Shown: positions 1 through 7,806 of the stretch, piece after piece | Layout of the letters: every line of letters starts with the position of its first letter | How positions within the stretch are numbered: position 1 is the first letter of the stretch | Made by a program: the position numbers and the translations under genes | Notes under the pieces: model-generated | Seen by the model: the letters and a program-made list of their open reading frames with translations, nothing else | Database searches by the model: none | Told to the model about the DNA's origin: nothing | From: Bacteroidota bacterium | GTDB lineage: Bacteria; Bacteroidota; Bacteroidia; Bacteroidales; F082 | Reading direction: 5' to 3' | Length of the DNA stretch: 41,615 nucleotides | Assembly: GCA_016845105.1 (NCBI GenBank) | Contig: JAERTF010000115.1 | Location: forward strand, 1 to 41,615

Positions 1-35
1 AATCTGTAATTCTTTGGATGAATATCTTTCTTCAT
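1..35 (-). CDS. rpmE2: 50S ribosomal protein L31 type B, N-terminal fragment
   Basis: Only the first 11 codons and two bases lie in the window; they read MKKDIHPKNYR. This matches the start of type-B L31 proteins of Bacteroidota, which begin MKKxIHPxNYR and sit on the large ribosomal subunit. The gene runs off the left edge on the minus strand. The 148 bases between it and the next gene hold no other ORF. The call rests on a very short stretch, but the motif is distinctive. Confidence 0.75.
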   Translation of the reverse strand, partial: MKKDIHPKNYR

Positions 36-183
36 TGTTACTGATTTTACTATGCTTCTTTTTAAGGGCTGCAAAAATATTACCTTTACTAGTTATATCC
101 TAATATTTTTTAAAATATTTTATACACAAACAATTGGTGAAAAGTAAGCATATTGTATTCTAGTTTATAATGATGATTTTTGG

Positions 184-1242
184 TTAAAGATTTGATAAAA
201 ACTCCATTGTATCTATTCCATCGGCGTAATCCCACAATTGCGGATATTGGCTGGCTCCAGGTACTATTGCATTCTGTATCTCTTTGGAAATAGAAACAAT
301 ACATTGAATTTTTGAATTATTCTCAATTAATGAGTTAGATACGTTGTTTATATCTGTGTAATATTCATAGTTAATCACACTTACCGGTGATGAATATCTT
401 GTGCTTTCGGTTAAAAGCAAGTTGCCAGAATCAAAATGCACATTACCGTTTACCAAAAATATAGCCTTGTTATATTCGTAATTATTGAAATATTTATGAT
501 TCGCGTTTACCTGAGTATTCAACGTACATATATCCAGAAATCTCTTGAAATTGTAATCGTTAGGCACAAATATATGAGATATATTGCGACATCCCAGGCC
601 GTAATACATGAAAATATCATCACAAACCCCTTTAATATCCTCTTCTGTTTCATTTCCAGTTAGTACAGCTATTCCGTTTCTGTTTTGTCTGATGATATTT
701 GGATATTTTCCGAAATAATATTCAAAATATCGTGAAGTATTGTTACTTCCGGTAGCTATAATTGCATCAAAATCCTTTAGTTGTGATGTGGTAAAACTTA
801 TATGTGAAGTGAATTTGGGCTCAATACTAATTAATATATCAGCAATAATTGGTAATAATTTATCGTCTTCGCTTGAGAGCTTTGCAAGGATGCTGTTTCC
901 TGAAATAAGCACGCATAAGAAGTCGTGAAAACCTACTAAAGGTATATTGCCTGCCATTACTACACCTACAGTTTTAGGTACTATATTGATCTCTAATTTC
1001 GCTTTATATGGGTCGATCCAACTAGTAATGTTTTGAGGAGATAAGCTCATACCAATTGATAACAACATATTTCTAACGTTCTCTTCAATAAACCAACCAT
1101 TGTGGTTCGAGGCTTGTTTAACAGCTATGTTTAGCTTGTTTGACAATTCATTTTTAGTAGTGGCCTTTACGTTAAGTCCAACTTCTTCAAGTATCTTGCC
1201 TAAAGAAATAAATGCATTTATTCGTTGCTCAATACTAATCAT
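184..1242 (-). CDS. LuxC-like acyl-CoA reductase
   Basis: A 352-residue protein of the LuxC acyl-CoA reductase family, related to aldehyde dehydrogenases, which reduces acyl-CoA to aldehyde with NADPH. The stretch VGVVMAGNIPLVGFHD (about residues 92-107) is a nucleotide-binding-like region. YYGLGCRNISHIF (about 213-225) carries the cysteine expected to form the acyl-enzyme thioester. Similar stand-alone proteins are common in Bacteroidota, often beside a ferredoxin and serine-biosynthesis genes; here the neighbours are L31 and a small outer-membrane protein, so context does not help. There is no signal peptide, so it should be cytoplasmic. The family call is good; the physiological substrate is unknown. 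Confidence 0.8.
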   Translation of the reverse strand: MISIEQRINAFISLGKILEEVGLNVKATTKNELSNKLNIAVKQASNHNGWFIEENVRNMLLSIGMSLSPQNITSWIDPYKAKLEINIVPKTVGVVMAGNIPLVGFHDFLCVLISGNSILAKLSSEDDKLLPIIADILISIEPKFTSHISFTTSQLKDFDAIIATGSNNTSRYFEYYFGKYPNIIRQNRNGIAVLTGNETEEDIKGVCDDIFMYYGLGCRNISHIFVPNDYNFKRFLDICTLNTQVNANHKYFNNYEYNKAIFLVNGNVHFDSGNLLLTESTRYSSPVSVINYEYYTDINNVSNSLIENNSKIQCIVSISKEIQNAIVPGASQYPQLWDYADGIDTMEFLSNL

Positions 1243-1293
1243 AATAAGTTTTTTGCAGAATTGTTAATTTGGATTATGTAAGTAACAATATAA

Positions 1294-1929
1294 TTAGAAT
1301 GGGGATAATCCATCGATGTGACTAGGTTCCATAAACATGCTTCCACTTCTCATACCTGGTCGGGTTGGGTGCATACCAGGATTAAACATAGGATAGTTTT
1401 GCTGACGATATTCAAACCCAACATTAACTCTAAAGTTGTCGGTTACCTTGTACTCAATATCCATAATAACACCTTGTGAACTAAAATCATAGGTAGGTGA
1501 TGAATTTTCAAGCATTGATGATCGACTACCTAAACTAAATGTTTTATATGCTGTTCCTCTTAAGGTTATTCGTTCGTTTAGTAAATAATCTCCCGAAACA
1601 AAAATATGTCCATAGCTGTTCGGAGATGAACTAAAAGGGCTTTGATAATCGCTACTCATTAAAAAACTGGAGTAGCCAATTCCTGCATTCAAAGAAAACT
1701 TATCTGTTACTGGTAGAGTAATTTTAGGCATTATTGATGTTCCAACTGCACTATAACCATAACCAAATGTATTAAATGAGGTTGATATGGCAACTGATAC
1801 CTTCGGTTTCATTTTGTTTAGGAATGTATTGTTAGACTGGTTGTGCTGCATATTTACTTGTGAATGAGCAGGAATTAAGCACATTACAAGGATTATTACT
1901 GCGATATGTTGAATGCTAATTAATTTCAT
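1294..1929 (-). CDS. small outer-membrane beta-barrel-like protein
   Basis: A 211-residue protein with a cleavable signal peptide (hydrophobic segment at residues 8-22, then AHSQ). The body alternates polar and hydrophobic residues in short strands (for example KFSLNAGIGYSSF, RITLRGTAYKTF, NFRVNVGFEYRQQ), and the chain ends in phenylalanine, as outer-membrane barrels often do. The length suits a barrel of about 8 strands. The C-terminal 40 residues are rich in Met, Pro, Gly and Arg (PGMHPTRPGMRSGSMF), which may be an exposed tail. I do not recognise a named family. It lies 42 bases downstream of the AlbA_2-type gene on the same strand. Confidence 0.55.
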   Translation of the reverse strand: MKLISIQHIAVIILVMCLIPAHSQVNMQHNQSNNTFLNKMKPKVSVAISTSFNTFGYGYSAVGTSIMPKITLPVTDKFSLNAGIGYSSFLMSSDYQSPFSSSPNSYGHIFVSGDYLLNERITLRGTAYKTFSLGSRSSMLENSSPTYDFSSQGVIMDIEYKVTDNFRVNVGFEYRQQNYPMFNPGMHPTRPGMRSGSMFMEPSHIDGLSPF

Positions 1930-1971
1930 CAGTTATTTTAAAAACACAAAAATAATCAAATTAGTATAAGT

Positions 1972-2622
1972 TTATTTTTCGGGAGTTTCATTAAGATGGA
2001 ATGATGCACTTGTTTCACCAACCGTCATATTGATAATATTGATTCGGATTAATTCACAAAGCATACTTTCTAACTTAAACCTCGACAAGTTAACTTCGGC
2101 CAGAAGTTGTTTTATAGTAAGAGTTTCAAACTTATTAAATAACCCCAGCACTTTTCTAACATCTTCGGAGTATATAAACTTTATTTCCTTATTACTGTTG
2201 TCCCTATGCCAGATTTTCATTTGAATACCATTGGCCAGTATATTTTGATCCTTGACTCTAATATAGGCTTTCATTTTTTCGTTGTGGTCAGGTGTTCTAT
2301 GAGGTATAGTATCACTTTTTGAAATAATTACTTCTAAAACTTTTTTACCTTTGATATTCCATTCTTTGGAAGTAAAAACAACCTCTGGCTTGCAAAATCT
2401 AGTGGCAGCATTATCCAACATATAGTATTCTTCTTCCGACCTTATCCCAGATATATTTCCATTGTCCTTAACACCTATTAACAGTTTGCCTCCTTCGGTA
2501 TTTGCAAATGCAACAAGAGATCGAGCAATTTTAGCCGCATCACTTACTTCAAATTTAAAGTCAAGGTGTTTTCCTTCGCCCTTTTCAATAAGCGATAATA
2601 TACTATGTTTTTTACTTATAAT
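1972..2622 (-). CDS. AlbA_2/Schlafen-type putative nucleic-acid-binding protein, non-AUG start
   Basis: The reading frame is open from a TAG at 2634-2632 to the stop at 1972 and contains no ATG before 2421. An ATG start at 2421 would give 149 residues and cut off the conserved AlbA_2 core, which is clearly encoded upstream: GEGKHLDFKFEVSDAAKIAR, then SLVAFANTEGGKLLIGVKDN, then a GIRSEEEYY segment running into MLDNAATRF. These are hallmark elements of the Schlafen/AlbA_2 fold. The likeliest start is therefore ATT at 2622 (ATC 2628 and ATA 2619 are alternatives), giving about 216 residues. The C-terminal part (about residues 150-200) looks like a winged-helix segment. A TATTTTTG -7 element lies just upstream. 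Cellular role unknown. Confidence 0.6.
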   Translation of the reverse strand: MISKKHSILSLIEKGEGKHLDFKFEVSDAAKIARSLVAFANTEGGKLLIGVKDNGNISGIRSEEEYYMLDNAATRFCKPEVVFTSKEWNIKGKKVLEVIISKSDTIPHRTPDHNEKMKAYIRVKDQNILANGIQMKIWHRDNSNKEIKFIYSEDVRKVLGLFNKFETLTIKQLLAEVNLSRFKLESMLCELIRINIINMTVGETSASFHLNETPEK

Positions 2623-2646
2623 GGTGATATGCTATTTGATAACTAA

Positions 2647-2654
2647 CAAAAATA
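2647..2654 (-). promoter_or_regulatory. candidate -7 element for the AlbA_2-type gene
   Basis: TATTTTTG on the minus strand fits the Bacteroidota -7 consensus TAnnTTTG. Transcription would begin near 2641, leaving a leader of about 20 bases before the proposed ATT start. No good -33 TTG is seen at the usual spacing. Confidence 0.35.
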
Positions 2655-2729
2655 TGTAAGCTGCATTTAAATTAAGAAATATTGAAACATCAATAAACAG
2701 CACGAATGTCAATAATACAAGAGTACTTA

Positions 2730-3197
2730 CTAAAGAAATTCGATGTTTTCTTTGCTCATTGTTTTTTCACAATAATGACAAGATAATTTCATTTCTCCTT
2801 TGTGGTCAGTAATTACTTTAAACCGAGTGGGAATGTCTTGTATATTAGTAACACATTTTGGATTAAAGCACTTCACTATTTTATATACACTTTCTGGTAA
2901 ATGTACTTTTTCTTTTTTTGTTACTTCATAATCAGTAATCTCAATCAAAGTGGCTGAGGGTGCTACAAGAGCAATCTTGTTTATTTCTTCATCAGCAAAA
3001 TACTTCTCACTTATTTTAATTATACCTTTTTTTCCAAACTTTTTACTGTCGAGTCCTGTTCCAAAGTAGATTTGATTACTATAGGTTTCAAGATTAAGCA
3101 AGTTAATTACCTGAAATGATTTATCTGATGGTATATGATCTATAACAGTACCATTACGGATGGCTGTTACTTTTAATTCTTTTCTTTTGTTATCCAT
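2730..3197 (-). CDS. pyrI: aspartate carbamoyltransferase regulatory chain
   Basis: A 155-residue PyrI, the nucleotide-binding regulatory chain of aspartate transcarbamoylase. In the well-studied enterobacterial enzyme it binds CTP/ATP at an N-terminal domain and docks onto PyrB through a zinc domain. The zinc ligands are visible as Cys110, Cys115, Cys140 and Cys143 (KCFNPKC and SCHYCEK). The N-terminal part (about residues 8-95) is the allosteric domain. It starts 49 bases after the pyrB stop, so the two chains are almost certainly made from one transcript and form the holoenzyme for the first committed step of pyrimidine synthesis. Confidence 0.95.
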   Translation of the reverse strand: MDNKRKELKVTAIRNGTVIDHIPSDKSFQVINLLNLETYSNQIYFGTGLDSKKFGKKGIIKISEKYFADEEINKIALVAPSATLIEITDYEVTKKEKVHLPESVYKIVKCFNPKCVTNIQDIPTRFKVITDHKGEMKLSCHYCEKTMSKENIEFL

Positions 3198-3246
3198 GAT
3201 ATTATGTATTATCTGTTACAATGGTTAAAATCCTTGTGCTAATCCT

Positions 3247-4164
3247 TTATTTTAATCCTAGTATAGCTGCTATTAGTGCTTGACGTACATAAACCCCATT
3301 TTTAGCTTGCTGGAAATAATAAGCCTTGGGGTTATCATCTACATCTTCTGTTATTTCATTAACTCTTGGTAGTGGATGTAAAACTCTCATATTATCTTTT
3401 GAACCTGATAACATATTGTTCTCAAGTATATATGAGTTTTTAACTTTTTCATATTCAAGGGGGTCGGGGAATCTTTCACCCTGAATACGTGTCATGTATA
3501 ATATATCTGCAATTGGCATAATATCCATAATATCGGTATATTGATGGTATTCTAGTCCTGCTTTTTTAATCCATGTTTTAACAGAGCTAGGCATCTTTAG
3601 AGATTCGGGAGAAACAAAATGGAAAGTTGCACCAAATAAAGATAAAGCTTGTACTAGTGAATGTACTGTGCGGCCATATTTTAAATCACCAATCATGGCT
3701 ATGTGTATATTATCAAGACTTCCTTGTGTTTTTCTTATTGAATACAAGTCGAGGAGGCACTGTGTTGGATGCTGGTTTGCACCATCTCCGGCATTTATTA
3801 TTGGTACTGGTGAAACTTCACTTGCATACCTGGCACTTCCATCCATTGGGTTTCGCATTATTATTAAATCCGAGTAGTTACTAACTGTTAGGATAGTATC
3901 TTTAAGTGATTCACCTTTTTTAACACTTGATGTATCTGCGCTTGCAAAACCAATAATGCTCCCCCCAAGATACTGAACAGCACTTTCAAAGCTAAGTCGT
4001 GTGCGCGTTGAGGGCTCGAAGAATAAGGATGAAACAACATAACTATCCAGTATTCTTTGACGGTGATTTTTTTCAAACTCTTCTGCTAAGTCAAGGATGT
4101 GAATTATTTCTTCCTTACTATAATCGGTTATTGAAACCAAACTTCTACCTATTAATTCATTCAT
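3247..4164 (-). CDS. pyrB: aspartate carbamoyltransferase catalytic chain
   Basis: A 305-residue PyrB joining carbamoyl phosphate and aspartate to N-carbamoylaspartate in the cytoplasm. The carbamoyl-phosphate loop FEPSTRTR (Ser52-Arg56 core), the HPTQ motif (132-135) and the C-terminal HPLPRVNE motif are intact, and the length is normal. The ATG at 4164 follows a leader that holds an intrinsic terminator and a leader ORF (see those entries), pointing to control by transcription attenuation. pyrI follows directly. Confidence 0.96.
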   Translation of the reverse strand: MNELIGRSLVSITDYSKEEIIHILDLAEEFEKNHRQRILDSYVVSSLFFEPSTRTRLSFESAVQYLGGSIIGFASADTSSVKKGESLKDTILTVSNYSDLIIMRNPMDGSARYASEVSPVPIINAGDGANQHPTQCLLDLYSIRKTQGSLDNIHIAMIGDLKYGRTVHSLVQALSLFGATFHFVSPESLKMPSSVKTWIKKAGLEYHQYTDIMDIMPIADILYMTRIQGERFPDPLEYEKVKNSYILENNMLSGSKDNMRVLHPLPRVNEITEDVDDNPKAYYFQQAKNGVYVRQALIAAILGLK

Positions 4165-4183
4165 GTTTGATGTGGTTTATGGT

Positions 4184-4309
4184 TTAATTATGCAAAAAAA
4201 AAAAAAAGACGGTCGACAAAAATCGACCGTCCATATTATTTATTGTTTCTACAGATCTTGCTGTAGTTACATTATTGTTAAGCTTTCTGATCAAAAAAAG
4301 TATTTTCAT
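4184..4309 (-). CDS. putative pyrBI leader peptide, 41 codons
   Basis: An ORF from ATG 4309 to TAA 4184. It begins MKILFLIRKL and ends FLSTVFFFFLHN, and it reads through the whole terminator hairpin and its U tract. Its stop lies 19 bases before the pyrB ATG. The layout closely mirrors the 44-residue PyrL leader of enterobacteria, in which a ribosome close behind RNA polymerase blocks the terminator when UTP is low. An early run of seven U lies in codons 4-6. I see no Shine-Dalgarno sequence, which is normal for Bacteroidota. An internal in-frame ATG at 4234 is an alternative, shorter start. That it is translated is an inference from position and frame only. Confidence 0.5.
   Translation of the reverse strand: MKILFLIRKLNNNVTTARSVETINNMDGRFLSTVFFFFLHN
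4194..4231 (-). terminator. intrinsic terminator in the pyrBI leader (attenuator)
   Basis: On the minus strand, stem GACGGTCGA (4231-4223), loop TTTTTG, stem TCGACCGTC (4216-4208), then 14 uninterrupted T (4207-4194). The stem is perfect over 9 bp. It lies 29 bases upstream of the pyrB ATG. The next gene upstream, smpB, points the other way, so there is no upstream transcript to end; the likely role is attenuation of pyrBI. In the plus direction the stem is not followed by a T run. Confidence 0.85.
4249..4266 (-). promoter_or_regulatory. possible transcription-pause hairpin in the pyrBI leader
   Basis: A perfect 6-bp stem, CTACAG and CTGTAG, with a 6-base loop, lies 17 bases before the terminator stem. 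In the enterobacterial pyrBI leader a pause hairpin occupies the equivalent place. No segment of the leader other than the terminator's own 3' arm is complementary to its 5' arm, which argues against a competing antiterminator helix. Confidence 0.4.
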
Positions 4310-4318
4310 CTCAGGATG

Positions 4319-4370
4319 CAAATATAATGCAATTGAAAATTATGGAGATTTTGAGTTTTCTACAAAATTA
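4319..4370 (-). promoter_or_regulatory. candidate pyrBI promoter elements
   Basis: Two minus-strand matches to TAnnTTTG: TAATTTTG at 4370-4363 and TATATTTG at 4326-4319. The first would start transcription near 4357 and leave about 48 bases before the leader ORF; the second would leave the leader ORF almost leaderless. Neither has a convincing -33 element at standard spacing. Confidence 0.35.
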
Positions 4371-4417
4371 ACATAGTTACTAACAATTTATATTCATTCA
4401 TAGTCCAATTTGTTTTC

Positions 4418-4425
4418 TAAATTTG
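4418..4425 (+). promoter_or_regulatory. candidate -7 element for smpB
   Basis: TAAATTTG matches TAnnTTTG. It overlaps an in-frame TTG at 4423, which argues that smpB starts at the ATG at 4444 and not upstream. No -33 TTG at good spacing. Confidence 0.4.
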
Positions 4426-4443
4426 CAGCTCAATTTGTTGATA

Positions 4444-4893
4444 ATGCAAAACAATATTCGAATAAAAAATAAAAGAATTTCTTGGGAGTATTTCTTAATT
4501 GAAAAATTCGTAGCGGGAATAGTGCTTACTGGTACTGAGATTAAATCGGTTAGATCGGGAAAGGCAAACCTTGCTGATTCTTTTTGTGTGTTTGAGAATG
4601 GGGAACTATTTGTTAGAGCCATGCATATTTCGGAGTATAGTTTTGGATCTTATAACAACCATATAGCAAAACGAGACCGTAAATTATTGCTTACGAGTCG
4701 TGAGCTAAAAAAGTTAAATGTTAAAGTTAAAGAAAAGAGCATGACCATAGTTCCTGTTTCACTTTTTATTAACGATAAGGGTCTTGCTAAGCTGGAAATT
4801 GCCATTGCCAGAGGAAAGCACTACTATGATAAACGAAATTCTCTAAAGGAAAAAGATCATAAACGAGAAATTGACAGGCATTTGAAACATTAA
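4444..4893 (+). CDS. smpB: SsrA-binding protein SmpB
   Basis: A 149-residue SmpB, the small basic protein that binds tmRNA and delivers it to stalled ribosomes for trans-translation. Visible family elements are the start [11 protein letters not shown], the core [19 protein letters not shown], the [18 protein letters not shown] region and the basic tail [21 protein letters not shown] place the start at ATG 4444: an upstream TTG at 4423 is in frame but overlaps a promoter-like -7 box and adds residues not typical of the family. It is divergent from pyrBI and convergent with guanine deaminase 28 bases downstream. Confidence 0.95.
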   Translation: MQNNIRIKNKRISWEYFLIEKFVAGIVLTGTEIKSVRSGKANLADSFCVFENGELFVRAMHISEYSFGSYNNHIAKRDRKLLLTSRELKKLNVKVKEKSMTIVPVSLFINDKGLAKLEIAIARGKHYYDKRNSLKEKDHKREIDRHLKH

Positions 4894-4921
4894 TATTATA
4901 GCTCAATTTCTATTGATTTGG

Positions 4922-5395
4922 TCAATAAGGGATTTTATTACCACTTTCATTCCATGCCTCAAATACCTTAACCGAATCATCTCGCATTATTTGAAGTGAG
5001 GGAATTGAACGTTGATCTTTTGGTAAAGAAATCTCTTTATAAATGAATGAGTCATCAAAATCAGCTTTTGTGGCATCGTCTTTTGTTGCTGCATAGTAAA
5101 GTTTGTCGATTCTGGCCCAATAAATTGCACCCAAACACATAGGGCATGGCTCGCAGCTTGTATATATTTCGCAACCTTGCAGAGCGTATGTACCCATATT
5201 TTTAGCTGCTTCACGAATGGCAACTATTTCAGCATGGGCAGTAGGGTCATTTTTATCGGTAACAAGGTTTGATCCTTTACCTATAACCTCACCATCTTTT
5301 ACAACAACAGCTCCAAATGGCCCTCCTTTGTTTTCATTTACATTTGATAATGCAAGCTCAATTGCTTGCTTCATGTGTAACTTTTTCTCTTCCAT
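4922..5395 (-). CDS. guaD: guanine deaminase, CDA-fold type
   Basis: A 157-residue nucleoside-deaminase-fold protein. The zinc motifs HAE (54-56) and PCPMC (Cys84, Cys87) are intact, with Glu56 as the proton shuttle. The sequence GGPFGAVVVKDG, the CLGAIYWARIDKLYYAA stretch, the DFDDSFIYKEI segment and the C-terminal FEAWN...PY region match the Bacillus-type GuaD much more closely than TadA, so deamination of guanine to xanthine is the likely reaction. It lies 58 bases after aat on the same strand and may be the last gene of that unit. Confidence 0.85.
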   Translation of the reverse strand: MEEKKLHMKQAIELALSNVNENKGGPFGAVVVKDGEVIGKGSNLVTDKNDPTAHAEIVAIREAAKNMGTYALQGCEIYTSCEPCPMCLGAIYWARIDKLYYAATKDDATKADFDDSFIYKEISLPKDQRSIPSLQIMRDDSVKVFEAWNESGNKIPY

Positions 5396-5453
5396 TACTT
5401 ATCTTATTATCAATTATAAACAGTTAAGTATAATTGTGTTTTTATCATTTTTG

Positions 5454-6146
5454 TCAAATAACACCAACATCCCAACTGCCAATCGAACTCTCTTTTTTTA
5501 TGGATATTGACAACAAATGTAAAAATTCTTTTCTATAAATGCTAGTGGCTCCCAAACTCTTTAGGTGGCTAGTCTCTTGTTGTACATCAATAATGTCAAA
5601 ATTATTTTCTATCAATCTATCAACCAAATGCCAAAGAGCAACTTTTGATGCATCTGTTTTGTGATGAAACATTGATTCACCAAAAAAGCATCCACCAATG
5701 GATAATCCATAAAGTCCACCAACTAATTTATCCATGTAGTATACTTCAACTGAGTGGGCAATTCCCATGCTATGCAATTGAAGGTAAGCATGTTTCATTT
5801 CATCGGTAATCCAAGTATCTCCAACCATATCATCCCTGCTAACAGTAGCACAACTGCTAATTACTTCACTAAATAATCTGTCGAATGATACTTTGAATAT
5901 GCCACTATCCACAACTTTTTTAAGGGATTTATGTCTGCGAAAGTTAGTTGGGAAAAGTACCATCCGTGGGTTTGGTGACCACCATAATATTGGTTCTCCC
6001 TTATTATACCAAGGAAAAATTCCCTGGGAATATGCCTCTATTATTCGCAATGGGTTTAAATCACCACCAATTGCAACTAATCCATCTGGTCCGGCAAAGT
6101 TAGGATTTGGAAATATATGCTCAACTGGTAGTTTGTAGATTGGCAT
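5454..6146 (-). CDS. aat: leucyl/phenylalanyl-tRNA-protein transferase
   Basis: A 230-residue Aat, which moves Leu or Phe from a charged tRNA onto N-terminal Lys or Arg of proteins, marking them for the ClpS/ClpAP N-end-rule pathway. The hallmark segments GLVAIGGDL, YSQGIFPWY, WWSPNPRMVLFP and GGLYGLSIGGCFFGESMF are all present and the length is standard. It starts 15 bases after the stop of the secreted deiminase-like gene, so they are probably co-transcribed, although the functions look unrelated. Confidence 0.95.
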   Translation of the reverse strand: MPIYKLPVEHIFPNPNFAGPDGLVAIGGDLNPLRIIEAYSQGIFPWYNKGEPILWWSPNPRMVLFPTNFRRHKSLKKVVDSGIFKVSFDRLFSEVISSCATVSRDDMVGDTWITDEMKHAYLQLHSMGIAHSVEVYYMDKLVGGLYGLSIGGCFFGESMFHHKTDASKVALWHLVDRLIENNFDIIDVQQETSHLKSLGATSIYRKEFLHLLSISIKKESSIGSWDVGVI

Positions 6147-6161
6147 TAAAACTTCACTTTT

Positions 6162-7796
6162 TTAGTCTGTTATAATCAATTTATGTTTGGAAATATACCC
6201 CTTATGATTTATGTTTAAAGTATAATATCCTTTACTCAGTAAATCTTTGAAATAATTAATTTGGCCAATGTATGTTTTCGTACTAATTAATAATTGTCCC
6301 GATGAATTATATATTTTTATTTGGGCAGAATGATTCGAGTAACCATCACCAAGAATTGTGAAATTACCAATTGAAGGGTTAGGAGCAATTCTAGTTATTT
6401 GATTACTTGATTTATCAGGTTCGTTACTGACAACATCAAACCAAAAAGTATAAAAACCATTAGGTGCAGATAATGGATATGTTGTTTGGGTTGTTGACGA
6501 AATAGCTTCAATGTAATACCTAACTGTATCAGTTGGTTGGAGTTTTTCTATTTTCGCAAAGTGCTGTGGACACACCATGTGTATTTCTTTTTTGGTAAAA
6601 GAAGTATCGTCATTAATTTTATAGTATAACCACATATTTTCTACTTCATCACCTGAACCAACTAGACAATTGATTTTAAAGCTTGGGGAGTATTCTTGCA
6701 GGCCTGTTACTTTTTTGTGAAGTATTCGAAGGTAATTGTTTTGTGGAATTTCTTTTGTTATAGTGTGTAAGCCAATATTATTGGTTGTTAATAACCGCGC
6801 ATCCACAGCATGTATGTAATATCCTGGCATCTGTTCCTCATAAACGGTTCGCGCTATGGAATCAAAATCAGGCAATCCAAATGACGGAATAATTATTAGG
6901 TCGTTGAAAATGATGGAGTTTGTATAAGACCTAATTTCTTCATCAATTGTAATTGGATACCTGCCGTTGGAATTTGGTGGAGAAGGAATCCTGATGATGT
7001 TAAATGAATAACCAAAATAGTTATTTATTGATGATAGCTGATCTGCAATTAATTCGAGATTGTTATAATCTGGTAAGGAGTCAGGAATTGAGGCTATGAC
7101 AATGGTTTCAAAATCTAGTAATTTAATATAATTATCAATACTTTTCATACCGCCACCGCCACTATTAACTAGTGATGGAATAAAAAGAACTTCTCCGGAA
7201 TTAAAGTAGGCATTAAGGTTGAAACGTATATCTGTTTCACTCATTGGAATATTGTCATCAATTATCTTGTCACCCACAAATAAATACCTAAGTCCATCGT
7301 ATTGAGTGTTTGAACATTCAAATTGTAAACCATAATCAACGAAATCAATATTCCAATACTTGGCCAGTTGAATAGGTATGCTATCGTTTAATGGTTGATT
7401 GTAATTCGAAAAGCCCGGATTGCCAATATATTTAACCAATGAATCTGTAAAAACTCCATAACCAGTTATAGGCCCATATTGTCTCAAAAAATAATTATTT
7501 GTTATTCCTGGAATAAAGTAAAAGTTATTACTACTAACTCCCATATTTAATAAGAAAGCTCTGATCTGACTAGTGTCGGTTGTGGAAATGTAAGGATTAT
7601 AGATGATATCAACATCGCCATGCTGAACTGCATATTTTGTAATTTCAGCGGTTATTGAATCGATGGATGGAGAATATGGCCAAACCACCAATAAACGATC
7701 ACTTTTTTCATATTCGCCAGGAATAGTTATTGCTACTTGTGAAAACAATAGACTAACCATAAAAATTAAAGGAATAGTAATGCAGTACTTTATCAT
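6162..7796 (-). CDS. secreted deiminase-fold protein with T9SS tail, active site degenerate
   Basis: A 544-residue exported protein. A signal peptide (residues 1-20) is followed by a domain of the agmatine/peptidyl-arginine deiminase superfamily (about 25-360), a beta-rich domain (about 365-455) and a type A T9SS sorting domain (about 469-544, RIAPNPSIGNF onward). The family landmarks are recognisable, but the catalytic ones differ from what I expect: RDYGP reads RQYGP (Gln106), the HxD motif reads SID (219-221), and the catalytic Cys after GxH is Thr345 (GLHTIT). Asp221 and Asn293 seem kept. It is probably not an active deiminase and may bind or scaffold at the cell surface. The gap to the aminotransferase gene upstream is 10 bases. 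Confidence 0.7.
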   Translation of the reverse strand: MIKYCITIPLIFMVSLLFSQVAITIPGEYEKSDRLLVVWPYSPSIDSITAEITKYAVQHGDVDIIYNPYISTTDTSQIRAFLLNMGVSSNNFYFIPGITNNYFLRQYGPITGYGVFTDSLVKYIGNPGFSNYNQPLNDSIPIQLAKYWNIDFVDYGLQFECSNTQYDGLRYLFVGDKIIDDNIPMSETDIRFNLNAYFNSGEVLFIPSLVNSGGGGMKSIDNYIKLLDFETIVIASIPDSLPDYNNLELIADQLSSINNYFGYSFNIIRIPSPPNSNGRYPITIDEEIRSYTNSIIFNDLIIIPSFGLPDFDSIARTVYEEQMPGYYIHAVDARLLTTNNIGLHTITKEIPQNNYLRILHKKVTGLQEYSPSFKINCLVGSGDEVENMWLYYKINDDTSFTKKEIHMVCPQHFAKIEKLQPTDTVRYYIEAISSTTQTTYPLSAPNGFYTFWFDVVSNEPDKSSNQITRIAPNPSIGNFTILGDGYSNHSAQIKIYNSSGQLLISTKTYIGQINYFKDLLSKGYYTLNINHKGYISKHKLIITD

Positions 7797-7806
7797 TTAT
7801 TGGTAT

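Noticed and set aside
436..928. Plus-strand ORFs of 62-75 codons opposite the acyl-CoA reductase gene
   Set aside because: They lie antisense within a well-supported gene and have no family resemblance or start signals.
4423..4443. Upstream TTG start for smpB
   Set aside because: The codon overlaps a TAAATTTG promoter element, and the added residues are not typical of SmpB.
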